A DNA stretch of 64,000 nt from Fidelibacterota bacterium (GTDB lineage Bacteria; Fidelibacterota; Marinisomatia; Marinisomatales; TCS55): the NCBI GenBank assembly GCA_014239435.1, contig JAAZYX010000033.1, positions 88,871 through 152,870 on the forward strand, written 5' to 3'. Shown one piece after another: positions 6,553 through 15,885 of this stretch. Position numbers and translations under genes: made by a program. Under the pieces are notes generated by a model. That model saw only the letters and a list, made by a program, of their open reading frames with translations. It did not search any database and was not told the DNA's origin. The first letter of the stretch is position 1, and each line of letters begins with the position of its first letter.

Positions 6553-9093
6553 TCAGTAATCCATTTCCATCATACCGCCGCCATCTCCACCGCGGCCTTT
6601 GCCTTCGCCACTCCAGCGACGTTTCTGCTCGAGTTTTCCAAAATTATAATTGAGCACAAGTGAAACGGTCCGGCGGTCGCGCTTGCGCCAGGCCTCCATG
6701 GTCTGGGTGTAATTCTCACCAATGAGGCTTTCAATTTCCTGTTCGGTATAGATAGAAAATTTTCCGCTGTTAGTGAGGTCGCTAACCTTCAGTGTTACCG
6801 ACAGCCGCCGGTCAAAGAAGGACTTCTGAATTCCAAGATCAAATGTCGCGTTTGCAGGAATATGGCCGTGGGTGATTTTCATTTTTCCCCGAAAGCGGCT
6901 CGTGAGTTCCAGTTTTGCCATTCCCGGAATGGTTAGATTCAAATTCCCGAATCCGCCAATCCCTTGAGATTCGCCATTCAAATCCGGTTCGCCCGAACCG
7001 TAAGTTCGGGAATTCCATCCGTACGCATTCAGAGTAAGATTGACAAACGGCATCATCCGGATATTGATCATAGCGTGACCGACAAACTGTTCCGCCGAGC
7101 CCGCGTTGTCAGCCGTGAGCACTTCATATTCTTTATCTCCGACGACCAGCATATCGCGGTCCCACCACTGAATCATATCGGTGGCACGCTTATAAGACAC
7201 GCCGGTATTAAAGGTCATCATCCGCGAATTGGTAAAGAAATTGAATTCAATCACATCGCTGTATTCCGGCCGAAGAAAGGGATTCCCATTTCGGATGCGG
7301 GAATCGTCCGTGGTATTTCTCGGAAAGGGATTCAGCGCTCTGCGACGCGGTCGATTGACACGTTTGCTGTATCCAAATTGAATTTTGGTACTTTTTGAAA
7401 TATCGTAAAGCAGAAACGCGCTCGGATAAATTTGAAAATACGGATTGCTGAAGGGCGACGTGGCGATAGCCGTATCAATAATGGCGGTATAGACATTGAC
7501 AGAATCGGTCGTGGAGGATGAACTTCGCGTTACGCTGGCATCGGTGTTTACCTGTTCCGCCCGCGCGCCGAGCTTCAATCCAAACTTGTCTGTGATTTTA
7601 TGAGACAGCGTCGCGTACGCCGCGTGCACATCTTCCTGATATGTATATACAAACGGAAGGCTGATGTAATCGAGATCCGTTTTAAAGGATTTTAAGGTGC
7701 TTTTGAATCCCGTTTCCAGAATGGTATTTTCACTGAAAGGATGCGTATAGTCCGAAAGGATCACAATGTTTGAATTCTTTTCATCGGAATGGCTGTGCGC
7801 GCCGTCCTCCACATGGTGATGTGCGTCGCCTAATGCATCGGTGTCTTCCACTTCTTCTTCTATTTCCTCATCCACAGAGGCATTGTAGGTAATATCAAAA
7901 ATGAGGTCCCGTTCCTGTTCATCAAAATCACGGTCGTACCGAAACGACAAATCCATTGTGGAACCCTTGTCCCATTCCACGCTGTTCCTTTCGCCGTAGG
8001 CAGGCTGGATGTAATCAATCACTGTCCTATCGCGTTTGTTATGTGATTCAAATGTGGATGTGAGTGAAAAGGTGTTTTTTGAACCCAAATAATAATCCGC
8101 GCCCATACGGAACGAGATGCTTTCCGGCTCATGAATCCGAAGCGTATTCTGATTCAGAGTTCTGCTTGAATCGGTATAGATATAATTGAACAGTCGCGCT
8201 CCATCGCCATAGCGATTGCCCAGCCGGTAGCTTCCGTTGCCGGTCAGGTTCCAGTTGCCAACCCGGTAATTCAGCATTCCGGACCCGTTGAATTTTCCGT
8301 ACTCGCCTGCGGATGCCGTTGTGCTTCCGTTGAACCCTTCAAACATACCGCGTTTCAGGATAATGTTGATGATGCCTCCCATGCCGTCGGGATCGTATTT
8401 CGCAGACGGATTGGAAATAACCTCCACCCGCTCAATCATCGCAGCCGGAATATTGTCCACCATGGCACGGCGGTCGCCGTGCGTCATGCCGCTGGGTTTA
8501 CCGTCAATCAAAACGGTAACATTCTGGTCGCCTTTTAGGCTGATATTGCCGTCTATGTCCACGTCCACGTTCGGAATTTTCTTAAGAGCGTCTTCTGCAG
8601 TGCCTCCGGAAACGGTCAGGCTTTTGTCCACATTAAATATCTGCTTATCAATGGTTTGGATGTACGACGGCGCGTCTTCAATTACATCAACAGTCTCCAT
8701 CTGGATTGCAGAAATCCTAAGGCCGATTCTTCCAAGATTTTGCTCGGTTCCTCCTCCATCGCCGGGGAAAAGGATTAAGGGGCCTATAATTTTTTTGTCA
8801 TAGCCGATAAACTGAACCGAAACGGAATAGCGCCCGAGCGGAAGTTCCTCGATTTTAAACGATCCGTCGGCTTTGGTGATTCCGCCGGAGACAATGGTTT
8901 GATCTCTCGCACTAATGATGGACACCGACGCGTATTCAATCGGATGGCCGTCCATCGAGTCCAAAACCGTTCCTTCAATAACGCCAATCTTTGGCATCAT
9001 GGATGGATCAAATTTGCGGCCGCCGCCTCGTTGACCGAAAGCTATGGTGAGTCCGATAATGGACAGAAAGAGTACTGTAATAAAATGTTTCAT
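6553..9093 (-). CDS. TonB-dependent receptor-like outer-membrane protein
   Basis: An 846-residue protein with a signal peptide (about 1-20, ending AFG). It carries a carboxypeptidase-regulatory-like beta-sandwich (about 35-115, GVIEGTVLDSMDGHPIEYAS), a plug domain (about 130-240, with DALKKIPNVDVD and NPSAKYDPDGMGGIINI) and a long outer-membrane barrel, the OMP_b-brl_3 layout common in Bacteroidetes-like bacteria. There is a His/Asp-rich loop near residue 426 (DAHHHVEDGAHSHSDE) and a Gly/Met-rich C-terminus. It has its own upstream space and the same AAGGAAAC ribosome site as the M1 peptidase downstream. The ligand is unknown; oligopeptide or metal-chelate uptake would fit the neighbours. Confidence 0.88.
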   Translation of the reverse strand: MKHFITVLFLSIIGLTIAFGQRGGGRKFDPSMMPKIGVIEGTVLDSMDGHPIEYASVSIISARDQTIVSGGITKADGSFKIEELPLGRYSVSVQFIGYDKKIIGPLILFPGDGGGTEQNLGRIGLRISAIQMETVDVIEDAPSYIQTIDKQIFNVDKSLTVSGGTAEDALKKIPNVDVDIDGNISLKGDQNVTVLIDGKPSGMTHGDRRAMVDNIPAAMIERVEVISNPSAKYDPDGMGGIINIILKRGMFEGFNGSTTASAGEYGKFNGSGMLNYRVGNWNLTGNGSYRLGNRYGDGARLFNYIYTDSSRTLNQNTLRIHEPESISFRMGADYYLGSKNTFSLTSTFESHNKRDRTVIDYIQPAYGERNSVEWDKGSTMDLSFRYDRDFDEQERDLIFDITYNASVDEEIEEEVEDTDALGDAHHHVEDGAHSHSDEKNSNIVILSDYTHPFSENTILETGFKSTLKSFKTDLDYISLPFVYTYQEDVHAAYATLSHKITDKFGLKLGARAEQVNTDASVTRSSSSTTDSVNVYTAIIDTAIATSPFSNPYFQIYPSAFLLYDISKSTKIQFGYSKRVNRPRRRALNPFPRNTTDDSRIRNGNPFLRPEYSDVIEFNFFTNSRMMTFNTGVSYKRATDMIQWWDRDMLVVGDKEYEVLTADNAGSAEQFVGHAMINIRMMPFVNLTLNAYGWNSRTYGSGEPDLNGESQGIGGFGNLNLTIPGMAKLELTSRFRGKMKITHGHIPANATFDLGIQKSFFDRRLSVTLKVSDLTNSGKFSIYTEQEIESLIGENYTQTMEAWRKRDRRTVSLVLNYNFGKLEQKRRWSGEGKGRGGDGGGMMEMDY

Positions 9094-9455
9094 GCGTTTC
9101 CTTGGTTGTGGTTTTTCGTCTGTAAAAGAGACATCAAAACTGCACTAAAGTTAAAAAGTTCCTGAGAACCTTTACATTAAAATTCGTTCCGATTTTAGAA
9201 AGGAGTGTATTGATTTTTGTATGCACGTTAAATCATCCGGATCAATTTTTTAACATTTTCAAAATAGGCGATGCATTTTCCTTCATTTGCACGCGCAATT
9301 AATTCCACAGCATTTTCAAGTATAAAACACTTTTTTTCCGCAGGCTCCGCAAAACCGCATAGTGTCAGAGCCTCCTTTTTGAAGATCATCCCATGTTCTT
9401 GCGCAGGATCTTAGCTGTCAATTTACAATGACGGGAGGCCCCATATCAGAGCTTA
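9094..9455. other. Intergenic region upstream of the TonB-type receptor
   Basis: This 362-base stretch should hold the receptor promoter, but I see no convincing -35/-10 pair. It contains one open frame with protein-like composition (9228-9389, listed separately). No terminator, tRNA or repeat was recognised. Confidence 0.5.
9228..9389 (-). CDS. Possible small protein or gene remnant (53 residues)
   Basis: An ATG-started minus-strand frame of 53 codons with plausible protein composition: LTLCGFAEPAEK, then an amphipathic helix-like ILENAVELIARANEGK, ending KKLIRMI. Only a weak GGG lies upstream, and the frame is closed by a stop just before the ATG. It could be a real short protein or the C-terminal stub of a decayed gene. 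No family is recognised. Confidence 0.25.
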   Translation of the reverse strand: MIFKKEALTLCGFAEPAEKKCFILENAVELIARANEGKCIAYFENVKKLIRMI

Positions 9456-9884
9456 TTATTTTTCATCGTCCGTTAATATCGCAAATGCTTTCCCGTACTT
9501 TTTCATTCTTAAATCATCTTTCTCGGTCAATTCCTTTATCCGACTCAAATCCATATTGTCGGTAAGGTCAGCAATTTTTACGGCGCGGGAAACGGGATGC
9601 CCACCAGAAATTTCAATAAACCGCTCGTAAGAATCCGATTCTTTCCGGGTTAAACGATCAACGGCTTCAATCACATTTTCCGAAAATCCTTCGGCCTCTA
9701 GTTGATCTAATGTCCAGTCGCTGTCTTCCACTACATCGTGCAGCACTGCGGCCATTTTTTCTTCTTTCGTTTGTACGGCAAACATCATCCTTAGCGGATG
9801 CAAAATGTAAGGCTGTCCCGCCTTGTCGGTTTGTCCCTTGTGCGCATCAACTGCGATTTCAATAGCTCTTTGTAAATCCGGCAT
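9456..9884 (-). CDS. Small HD-domain phosphohydrolase (SpoT/RelA hydrolase-like)
   Basis: The start is ATG 9884, because a near-perfect AAGGAGGA precedes it; an upstream in-frame start would include this ribosome site. The 142-residue protein is an HD-family enzyme of the small alarmone hydrolase (MESH1-like) type. The conserved elements are AVDAHKGQTDKAGQPYILHP (metal His29), the HD pair at 49-50 in VLHDVVEDSD, and VKIADLTDN near 110. Family members remove pyrophosphate from (p)ppGpp or related nucleotides. There is no synthetase domain. It stands alone between the tRNA-Met gene and the TonB-type receptor. Confidence 0.8.
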   Translation of the reverse strand: MPDLQRAIEIAVDAHKGQTDKAGQPYILHPLRMMFAVQTKEEKMAAVLHDVVEDSDWTLDQLEAEGFSENVIEAVDRLTRKESDSYERFIEISGGHPVSRAVKIADLTDNMDLSRIKELTEKDDLRMKKYGKAFAILTDDEK

Positions 9885-10028
9885 ACATCCTCCTTCTAGA
9901 AATGCCATACACCTTTTACAGCTTCGATCAATGTACCAGAATGATATTCATATTCAAACTTCTTATAAATTAATATCATTTCCAACATGGGGAGTAAAGA
10001 ACATAAACTGTAAACATTCCAAAAATGT

Positions 10029-10062
10029 AAAAAGCCTCTCAATTTCTTGAAAGGCTTTTTTT
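10029..10062 (-). terminator. Rho-independent terminator after the initiator tRNA
   Basis: On the minus strand, AAAAGCCTTTC pairs with GAGAGGCTTTT around an 8-base loop, followed by T residues. It lies directly downstream of the tRNA-Met gene. Confidence 0.85.
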
Positions 10063-10063
10063 G

Positions 10064-10137
<74 letters not shown>

Positions 10138-10242
10138 ATCGGTTTTAATAATCTTTTCAAAAAGCGCTAATCCGTCAGAAAACAAAACAAACCATGCGCT
10201 GACAGGACGGCGAAATTAGGAAACGAAAGCACATCCTCCAAC

Positions 10243-11259
10243 TTATTCTGCCCCTACAATTTTTAAATATATCGGCATGTGATCTGAATAGCCGCCAAGC
10301 AGTTTATTCCCTGCCCAAAATCGAAATGGAAAACCGTCGTATTTGCCGCCGTGCTGACGGTAATCGGGTCCGTCAAATACCCACTCTGAACCATCCACAA
10401 ACGAAAGGCCTTTTTCATCCCAAAGCCCCGGACTGATTATGAGATGATCGTACACCATATCTTTTCCGCCGTATTTATAGGTACTTCCCTTTTTATTTCG
10501 GTGATATTTTTCCATTACATTCCATAAAATGGTTTCTCGGCCGTTCACTTTCATTCTGTCCATATTTGCACCAAGATGCTCAACAACCGACGGTTCAACC
10601 GGTTCGTCATTCAAATCACCCATCACCACTATTTCAGAAACGGGATTTTTTTCCAAAATCCGCTCAATTTCTTTCCGCAAAGTTCTCGCCGCCGCTGCGC
10701 GAAATGGAATCGACTTTTCCGCACCTCCGTATTTAGACGGCCAATGATTCACAAATACGTGCAGAATCTGTTCTTCGAACCGAAAAATTGCGTGTAGTAT
10801 GTCTCGTGTCGGCTTTCCGGATGGAAGTAAAACACCGATTTTCCGTGAATCCACAAACCAGAGTTTTTCTGGATTGTAAAAAAGCGCCACGTCGATCCCT
10901 CGAAAGTCCGGAGACTCGTAATGCACAATCTGATATTCAAATGAAGGTACACGGGAATCGAGATCTTTCAGAACAGCCTTATTTTCGATTTCGCAGAGTC
11001 CTAGAATATCGGCACCTATTTTTTCGATGACTGATGCCACATGGTCCATTTTCAGATTATATATCCCCTCATTAATGCGCTTCTTGCCGCCGATGGCAAA
11101 TTCATTATCATTCTTGTAGGGATCGTCTTCCAAATCAAACACATTTTCTACATTCCAGAATCCAACTGTTAGCGTATCGCCAGCCAAAACGGGTGTGACC
11201 GCCGTCAATTGGAATATCAACAGAAACAGGATACCTTTTTTATGTGAAACTTTTTTCAT
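10243..11259 (-). CDS. Exported endonuclease/exonuclease/phosphatase-family protein
   Basis: The start is ATG 11259 (GAGGT upstream), giving a 338-residue protein with a signal peptide (about 1-26). The EEP-fold signatures are all present: GFWNVEN near the start, LCEIEN for the metal-binding Glu, FVNHWPSKYGG, the catalytic MGDLNDEP, and a C-terminal GGYSDHMPI with the conserved Asp-His. These enzymes cut phosphodiester bonds in nucleic acids, lipids or inositol phosphates. Export suggests a periplasmic or extracellular nuclease for nutrient scavenging, but substrate specificity cannot be read from the sequence. Confidence 0.85.
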   Translation of the reverse strand: MKKVSHKKGILFLLIFQLTAVTPVLAGDTLTVGFWNVENVFDLEDDPYKNDNEFAIGGKKRINEGIYNLKMDHVASVIEKIGADILGLCEIENKAVLKDLDSRVPSFEYQIVHYESPDFRGIDVALFYNPEKLWFVDSRKIGVLLPSGKPTRDILHAIFRFEEQILHVFVNHWPSKYGGAEKSIPFRAAAARTLRKEIERILEKNPVSEIVVMGDLNDEPVEPSVVEHLGANMDRMKVNGRETILWNVMEKYHRNKKGSTYKYGGKDMVYDHLIISPGLWDEKGLSFVDGSEWVFDGPDYRQHGGKYDGFPFRFWAGNKLLGGYSDHMPIYLKIVGAE

Positions 11260-11369
11260 GAGACCTCGTATTGTTATTTGCAAGCGGGTACGGAAATTAC
11301 TCTTGCCTAACCTCTAAAACCTCAAGTTACCTCCTTGGTTTGGGTCCGTGCCCGCTTCTTTTTTTTACG

Positions 11370-12686
11370 TCACTTTTTCCGAAACGTCAATTTTAACGGC
11401 ACACCCTCAAATCCGAAATGTTCTCTCATTTTATTATCCAGATAACGCTTGTAGGTAATGGGAAGCAGTTTGGGATAATTGGTGAACAGCGCGAAAATCG
11501 GGGGACCGTAATGCACCTGCGTTATGTATTTAATTTGTATATTTTTTCCTTTCACCGCCGGCGGATGGAACTCGCGCGTAGCCGATTTTAGAAATGTATT
11601 CAGCTTGGAAGTGGAAATGGATTGATTCCGGGCTTCATGCACAGCATCCGCTGCTTCCAGCACTTTGGAAATTCTCTGTTTAGTCTTCGCGGAAATAAAC
11701 AAGATGGGATAATGCGCAAGTTCTCGGTATTGGTAGCGCATCTCTTTTTCGTATTCCGAAAGTGTGTTGGAATCTTTTTCCACCAAATCCCATTTGTTCA
11801 CAATCAGTACCATCCCTTTGCCGGATTTAATGATGAGACTCGCTATCGCCTTGTCTTGTTTCCCGAATGGTGTATCACCATCAACCAGCATCAGGGCCAC
11901 ATCGCAGGATGCGATTGATTTCCGGCTCCGAACCGTGCTGTAAAATTCGATATTGTCCATCGCCTTGCTCTTTTTGCGAAGCCCTGCCGTATCAACTAGA
12001 GTGATGTCTTTTCCGTGCCATTTCAGATGAGAATCCACAGCATCCCGTGTCGTTCCCGGAACATTCGTGACGATAGATTTTTCCTTTTTAAGCAGCGCAT
12101 TCGCAAGCGATGATTTTCCGACGTTCGGCATACCGACAATGGCAAGCCTAAGGTCGGTACGATCCTCTTCCATTTCCGGGTTCCGCTTCAGGTCTAATTT
12201 TTCGACAATGGCATCAAGGAGATCGCCCGTAAGCCTTCCGGTGAGCGCCGAGAATGGAATCAGGGGTTCCAAACCGAGTACATGAAACCCGTTTACTCTG
12301 TCATTGGATTCCAGCGTGTCGCATTTGTTGACGGCAACAATTAGTTTTTTTCCTGATTTCCGAATGAAATCAGTCAGCGTGCGATCGCTGGCAGTTGGGT
12401 CTTCCCTTCCGTCCACCATAAACAGGACAAGATCCGCTTCTGCCATCGCCTGCTTCGCTTGATCTCGGACGGCTGCCGTAAACGCATCCTCGTCCACCGG
12501 AATAAATCCACCGGTATCCACGAACTGTAGCGTATGTCCGGCCCATTCGGTGGTGCCGTACACGCGGTCCCGCGTGATGCCTTCCTGTGGATCCACAATC
12601 GCCTTCCGCCGTTTGAGCAGGCGGTTGAAAAAGGTGGACTTCCCAACGTTGGGGCGGCCTACAATTGCTATGAGTGGTGCTGCCAT
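11370..12686 (-). CDS. der: Ribosome-assembly GTPase Der (EngA)
   Basis: 438 residues with two consecutive GTPase domains, unique to Der. The first has GRPNVGKST (about 10-18), DTGG and NKCD; the second has GMPNVGKSS (about 184-192), DTAGLR and NKWD. A C-terminal KH-like domain follows, ending GVPLKLTFRKK. Der acts in the cytoplasm on maturation of the large ribosomal subunit and is usually essential. It is a single gene with space on both sides. Length and motif order are those of the family. Confidence 0.97.
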   Translation of the reverse strand: MAAPLIAIVGRPNVGKSTFFNRLLKRRKAIVDPQEGITRDRVYGTTEWAGHTLQFVDTGGFIPVDEDAFTAAVRDQAKQAMAEADLVLFMVDGREDPTASDRTLTDFIRKSGKKLIVAVNKCDTLESNDRVNGFHVLGLEPLIPFSALTGRLTGDLLDAIVEKLDLKRNPEMEEDRTDLRLAIVGMPNVGKSSLANALLKKEKSIVTNVPGTTRDAVDSHLKWHGKDITLVDTAGLRKKSKAMDNIEFYSTVRSRKSIASCDVALMLVDGDTPFGKQDKAIASLIIKSGKGMVLIVNKWDLVEKDSNTLSEYEKEMRYQYRELAHYPILFISAKTKQRISKVLEAADAVHEARNQSISTSKLNTFLKSATREFHPPAVKGKNIQIKYITQVHYGPPIFALFTNYPKLLPITYKRYLDNKMREHFGFEGVPLKLTFRKK

Positions 12687-12693
12687 GATTCAT

Positions 12694-12937
12694 TTATTCT
12701 CGATTTGAGCGGCGGAAATTACAACGGCTGAGTCAAAAGTCAGCAAGCAGGAATGGGAATGTTTTTGGTTTAACCGCAGAGTTCGCAAAGCAGCAAAGGG
12801 ATAAATTCTATGAATCAGAAAAAACTGAAATCTCACATTCAAGTTATAATGACCCCTTTGTATTTCCCCTGTTACCGGGAAAACGCAGCGGGTTTATAAA
12901 AAGGATAAAACCCGAGAAATAGAACTTTCAAAATTAA
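12694..12937. other. Intergenic region with a repeat fragment and a weak hairpin
   Basis: The region holds a degenerate repeat (listed at 12768-12800) and an inverted repeat CGGGTTT...AAACCCG (12889-12914). The hairpin lies just after the stop of the upstream membrane-protein gene but lacks a clear T-tract. No gene is visible. Confidence 0.4.
12768..12800. repeat. Degenerate interspersed repeat (TTAACCGCAGAG type)
   Basis: The stretch reads TTTAACCGCAGAG followed by TTCGCAAAGCAGCAAAGGG. This is the same degenerate, purine-biased motif style (CGCAAAG units) as the copies near 3980, 17085 and 18654-18790. It has no coding potential. Confidence 0.4.
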
Positions 12938-13402
12938 TCAGCGGGACTGCCGGTACCGGTACACGAACAAAAGAATAATTCCGGCAGCATTGGGGTACCA
13001 CACTTCCGGGCGCGACCACGCAATACCGTCAATTACAAAATCCGAAATGGGCCAAAGGAATTTGGTCGGAAAAAATGCCAAGGTATGAAACGGAAAATCC
13101 AGCACAATGTGAAACGGCCACGCCAACATCGCAAACGCCATCGGTTTGCTAAATCTCAACGCAATGGCAATTGCGAGAAATGCGGTGATGAAACTGTGCG
13201 AAATATCGTACGTGATGTACAGCCAGTCCGGAAGGGATTCCATCGGTGCGCGCCATTGCCAGCCGTACCGAACAATCCTTAAGAGAATGTAAATCCCGAA
13301 AGAAACGAGATCGGGCAGGGCACCCCAGAACAGCGCCCATTTTGGAAATCCGCGATAACCAAACAGTCCCCGTCCCCAGAGCGCGTGGCTTAGTGTATCC
13401 AT
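12938..13402 (-). CDS. DUF457/YdjM-like membrane protein
   Basis: A 154-residue integral membrane protein starting MDTLSHALWG, the signature of the YdjM/DUF457 inner-membrane metal-dependent hydrolase-like family. A second His/Asp set is visible in DISHSF and HIVLDFPFH. About four hydrophobic segments are predicted. The biochemical activity of the family is not established, although conserved His and Asp suggest metal binding. It follows the acyl-CoA synthetase gene by 20 bases and is probably cotranscribed with it. Confidence 0.7.
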   Translation of the reverse strand: MDTLSHALWGRGLFGYRGFPKWALFWGALPDLVSFGIYILLRIVRYGWQWRAPMESLPDWLYITYDISHSFITAFLAIAIALRFSKPMAFAMLAWPFHIVLDFPFHTLAFFPTKFLWPISDFVIDGIAWSRPEVWYPNAAGIILLFVYRYRQSR

Positions 13403-13422
13403 AGATTATATGTCAGAAAAAC

Positions 13423-15252
13423 TTATTCAGCGTAAATGGAATTGATGGTATCCGCCCACTTAGCGTAAATCTTGGCGCGCTTGATTTTAAATGTCGGCGT
13501 AACCTCATCTTCCGCCATCGTAAAGTCCCGCGGCAACACCGCGAATTTCCGGATATTTTCCACCTGTGCGTATCGGCTGTTCACCGTGTCCACGCCGTCC
13601 TGGATTTCGCTTAGGATATCAGGATCGGCGGCAAATTCAGCAACCGTTTTTCCTTTTTCTTCCAAGGTCGCCAAAAGTTCTGTTGGCTTAATATTTGTAA
13701 TGTCCACGCCCATTTTTTTCTTCAAAAGATAACCAACATCCAGCGTTAGCAAAGCCGAACAGAAATGCCGCTGATCGCCAATCATCACGGCCTGCGCAAT
13801 CGCCGGAATTTGCTTTAAGTCTTCCTCAACGGGAATCGGTGCAATATTTTTTCCTCCGGACGTTACCAAAATTTCCTTCTTTCGTCCTGTAATATACAGA
13901 AATCCGTCTTCGTCAAATTTTCCGACATCACCCGAATACAGCCAGCCGTCTTTCAAACAGGCGTCCGTTTCTACCTGATCTTTGTAATAGCCGAGAAAAA
14001 CATTCGGCCCTTTCAGCATAATTTCTCCGTCATCCGCGATTTTCACTTCCGTTCCGGGATACGCCGGCCCAACAGAGCCGGGCTTGTTATGCCACGGACG
14101 GTTAAAGGATGTCGGTCCGGACCCTTCTGACTGCCCATACACTTCAACAACCATAATATCGAGACTTGCGAAGAGTTTCAGAATTTCCGCATTGATCGGC
14201 GCGGCACCGGTGACGCCAATCTTCAAATTGCTGAGTCCGAGCGCGGCTTTCACTTTGCTGAATAAAAGTTTATTTGCCAATGTGTATTTCCATCCGCCGC
14301 CTTTGCCGCCCCTGAAAATATCTGCATTGTGTTCCGAACCGGCGCTAAGCGAAAAATTGACAATCTTTTCCTTGAGACCGCTCGCTTCACCGAGTTTTTC
14401 CTTCAATCCGCTATAAAACTTTTCCCAAATACGCGGCACGCCAAACAAAATGGTCGGTTTTACTTCTTTTAGATTTTCGAGCACATCCAAAAGTCCGGTG
14501 GCAAAATATATTTTATACCCGGTAATGATAGGCGCATGAATCGTAAACATCTGTTCTGCAATATGCGACAGCGGCAGATACGAGAGCGATGAATTGTCCG
14601 GGGTGAACTTCAGCATTTCAATTGCCTGATTGGCGGTCCACACCAGATTTTTATTCGATAGCATCACCGCTTTCGGCGGGCCGGTAGTCCCGGATGTATA
14701 AATAAATGTCGCCGGTTCCTGCGCAGATGTGCTGCTGTAGAGTTCTTCCGCTTTCGCTTTGTCGTTGTTCGAGCCGATGCCCATAAACGTCTGCCAATCC
14801 ATGTACATATCATCTGCAACTTTTTCGCATCGGATCATACCCAGCACACGTTTGAGATGATGAAGATTACCGCGTTGTTCCGCAACTTTATCCCACTGTT
14901 CTTTGCTTTCTAAAAGCAGAGTGGTGGATTCGGAATGGTTCAAGATGTAGGCTACTTCTTCGGGTGAACTGGTGGTATAAATTCCGGCGGGAATCGCGCC
15001 GATCATAATGGCGGCAAGATCCAACACCACCCATTCGTAGCAGTTGAACCCGAGAATGCAAACGGTGTCGCCTTTGCCCACGCCGAGTTTTACCAATCCG
15101 GCGGCAGCGGTGTGTACATCGCTTGCGTACTGATTCCAGCTGATATCCTGCCATTCGCCTTCTTTTTTGAAGGCAATGGCGGCCGTGCTGCCCTGCGCTT
15201 CTGCCTGCTTGAATAAATGGGTTACGGTATTTTCAAACTCGGGGTGTTTCAT
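13423..15252 (-). CDS. Long-chain fatty acid-CoA ligase (AMP-forming)
   Basis: A 609-residue adenylate-forming enzyme of the FadD15/AAE16-like long-chain acyl-CoA synthetase group. The P-loop YTSGTTGPPKAVMLS lies near residue 190, YGQSEGSGP (A5 motif) near 370, GDVGKFDEDGFLYITGRKKE (hinge) near 445, and the catalytic lysine region FKIKRAKIYAKW near the C-terminus. It activates fatty acids to acyl-CoA in the cytoplasm or at the inner membrane, for lipid synthesis or degradation. No beta-oxidation genes are nearby. The start ATG has GGAG upstream. Confidence 0.93.
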   Translation of the reverse strand: MKHPEFENTVTHLFKQAEAQGSTAAIAFKKEGEWQDISWNQYASDVHTAAAGLVKLGVGKGDTVCILGFNCYEWVVLDLAAIMIGAIPAGIYTTSSPEEVAYILNHSESTTLLLESKEQWDKVAEQRGNLHHLKRVLGMIRCEKVADDMYMDWQTFMGIGSNNDKAKAEELYSSTSAQEPATFIYTSGTTGPPKAVMLSNKNLVWTANQAIEMLKFTPDNSSLSYLPLSHIAEQMFTIHAPIITGYKIYFATGLLDVLENLKEVKPTILFGVPRIWEKFYSGLKEKLGEASGLKEKIVNFSLSAGSEHNADIFRGGKGGGWKYTLANKLLFSKVKAALGLSNLKIGVTGAAPINAEILKLFASLDIMVVEVYGQSEGSGPTSFNRPWHNKPGSVGPAYPGTEVKIADDGEIMLKGPNVFLGYYKDQVETDACLKDGWLYSGDVGKFDEDGFLYITGRKKEILVTSGGKNIAPIPVEEDLKQIPAIAQAVMIGDQRHFCSALLTLDVGYLLKKKMGVDITNIKPTELLATLEEKGKTVAEFAADPDILSEIQDGVDTVNSRYAQVENIRKFAVLPRDFTMAEDEVTPTFKIKRAKIYAKWADTINSIYAE

Positions 15253-15323
15253 GGTCGAACTCCGGTTACTCTTGAAAAATGGGTCTCTAATTTAATGGAC
15301 ACAGGTGTGATTGACAAACCGCC

Positions 15324-15875
15324 TCACAAAAACGCACGCATGGCTTTCCAGTCATCGTATTTTTTGAGAAACAGCGAATCGTAATCCAGCTTATTTCTGT
15401 CTTCGCTGCTGGAAGAATACAGGGTGAAAAAAGTGTGATCATCATCCAACCCGATATGAGATTTATACAATCCCGCGGCACTTAGCTTGCGCGGATTTTT
15501 CTTCTTTCCGCCTCCGTTGAATGCGACTGCCTTAATCTTGGGATATTTTGCGTAAAACCGGCTGAAGCTGTTTGCTTTCGATTTCAGGATATCGCGATCG
15601 GCGCTGGTCTTCCGCTCGCACGAGCGGAGCACGTCCCAGAGTGCCGCGCCGTGCTTGAGCGCAAATTTTGTTTTTTCTTTATAAGATGTAACGGCATTCC
15701 ACCGCTTTGCTGCTGCCTCATCATCCAACCCTTCCAGCACGGCGAAGACCAGCGGCCAGAAGAGATTCGTGGCATTCGCGTAATACTGGTTCACCTTAAG
15801 CGAATCTTTGCTCGGGAAAGTGCCTAGAATAAGCACCTTACTTTCTGCGTTTACGATGGGTTTGAAGCCTTTCAT
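15324..15875 (-). CDS. DNA-deoxyinosine glycosylase-like (uracil-DNA glycosylase superfamily)
   Basis: A 183-residue protein with the layout of the deoxyinosine glycosylase branch of the UDG superfamily. ILGTFPSKDSLKVNQYYAN near the start is the usual motif 1, with FWPLVFAVL after it, and the C-terminal motif position carries LYSSSSEDR. These enzymes excise hypoxanthine or related deaminated bases from DNA. The C-terminal motif differs from the common LPSTSPAN form, so specificity is uncertain. The first in-frame start is TTG (15884); ATG 15875 is chosen. It follows the hydrolase gene by 10 bases. Confidence 0.75.
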   Translation of the reverse strand: MKGFKPIVNAESKVLILGTFPSKDSLKVNQYYANATNLFWPLVFAVLEGLDDEAAAKRWNAVTSYKEKTKFALKHGAALWDVLRSCERKTSADRDILKSKANSFSRFYAKYPKIKAVAFNGGGKKKNPRKLSAAGLYKSHIGLDDDHTFFTLYSSSSEDRNKLDYDSLFLKKYDDWKAMRAFL

Positions 15876-15885
15876 GGGTTCCAAT

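Noticed and set aside
12889-12914. Inverted repeat after the DUF457-like gene as a terminator
   Set aside because: Seven-base stem with a long AT loop and no T-tract on the minus strand; too weak to call.
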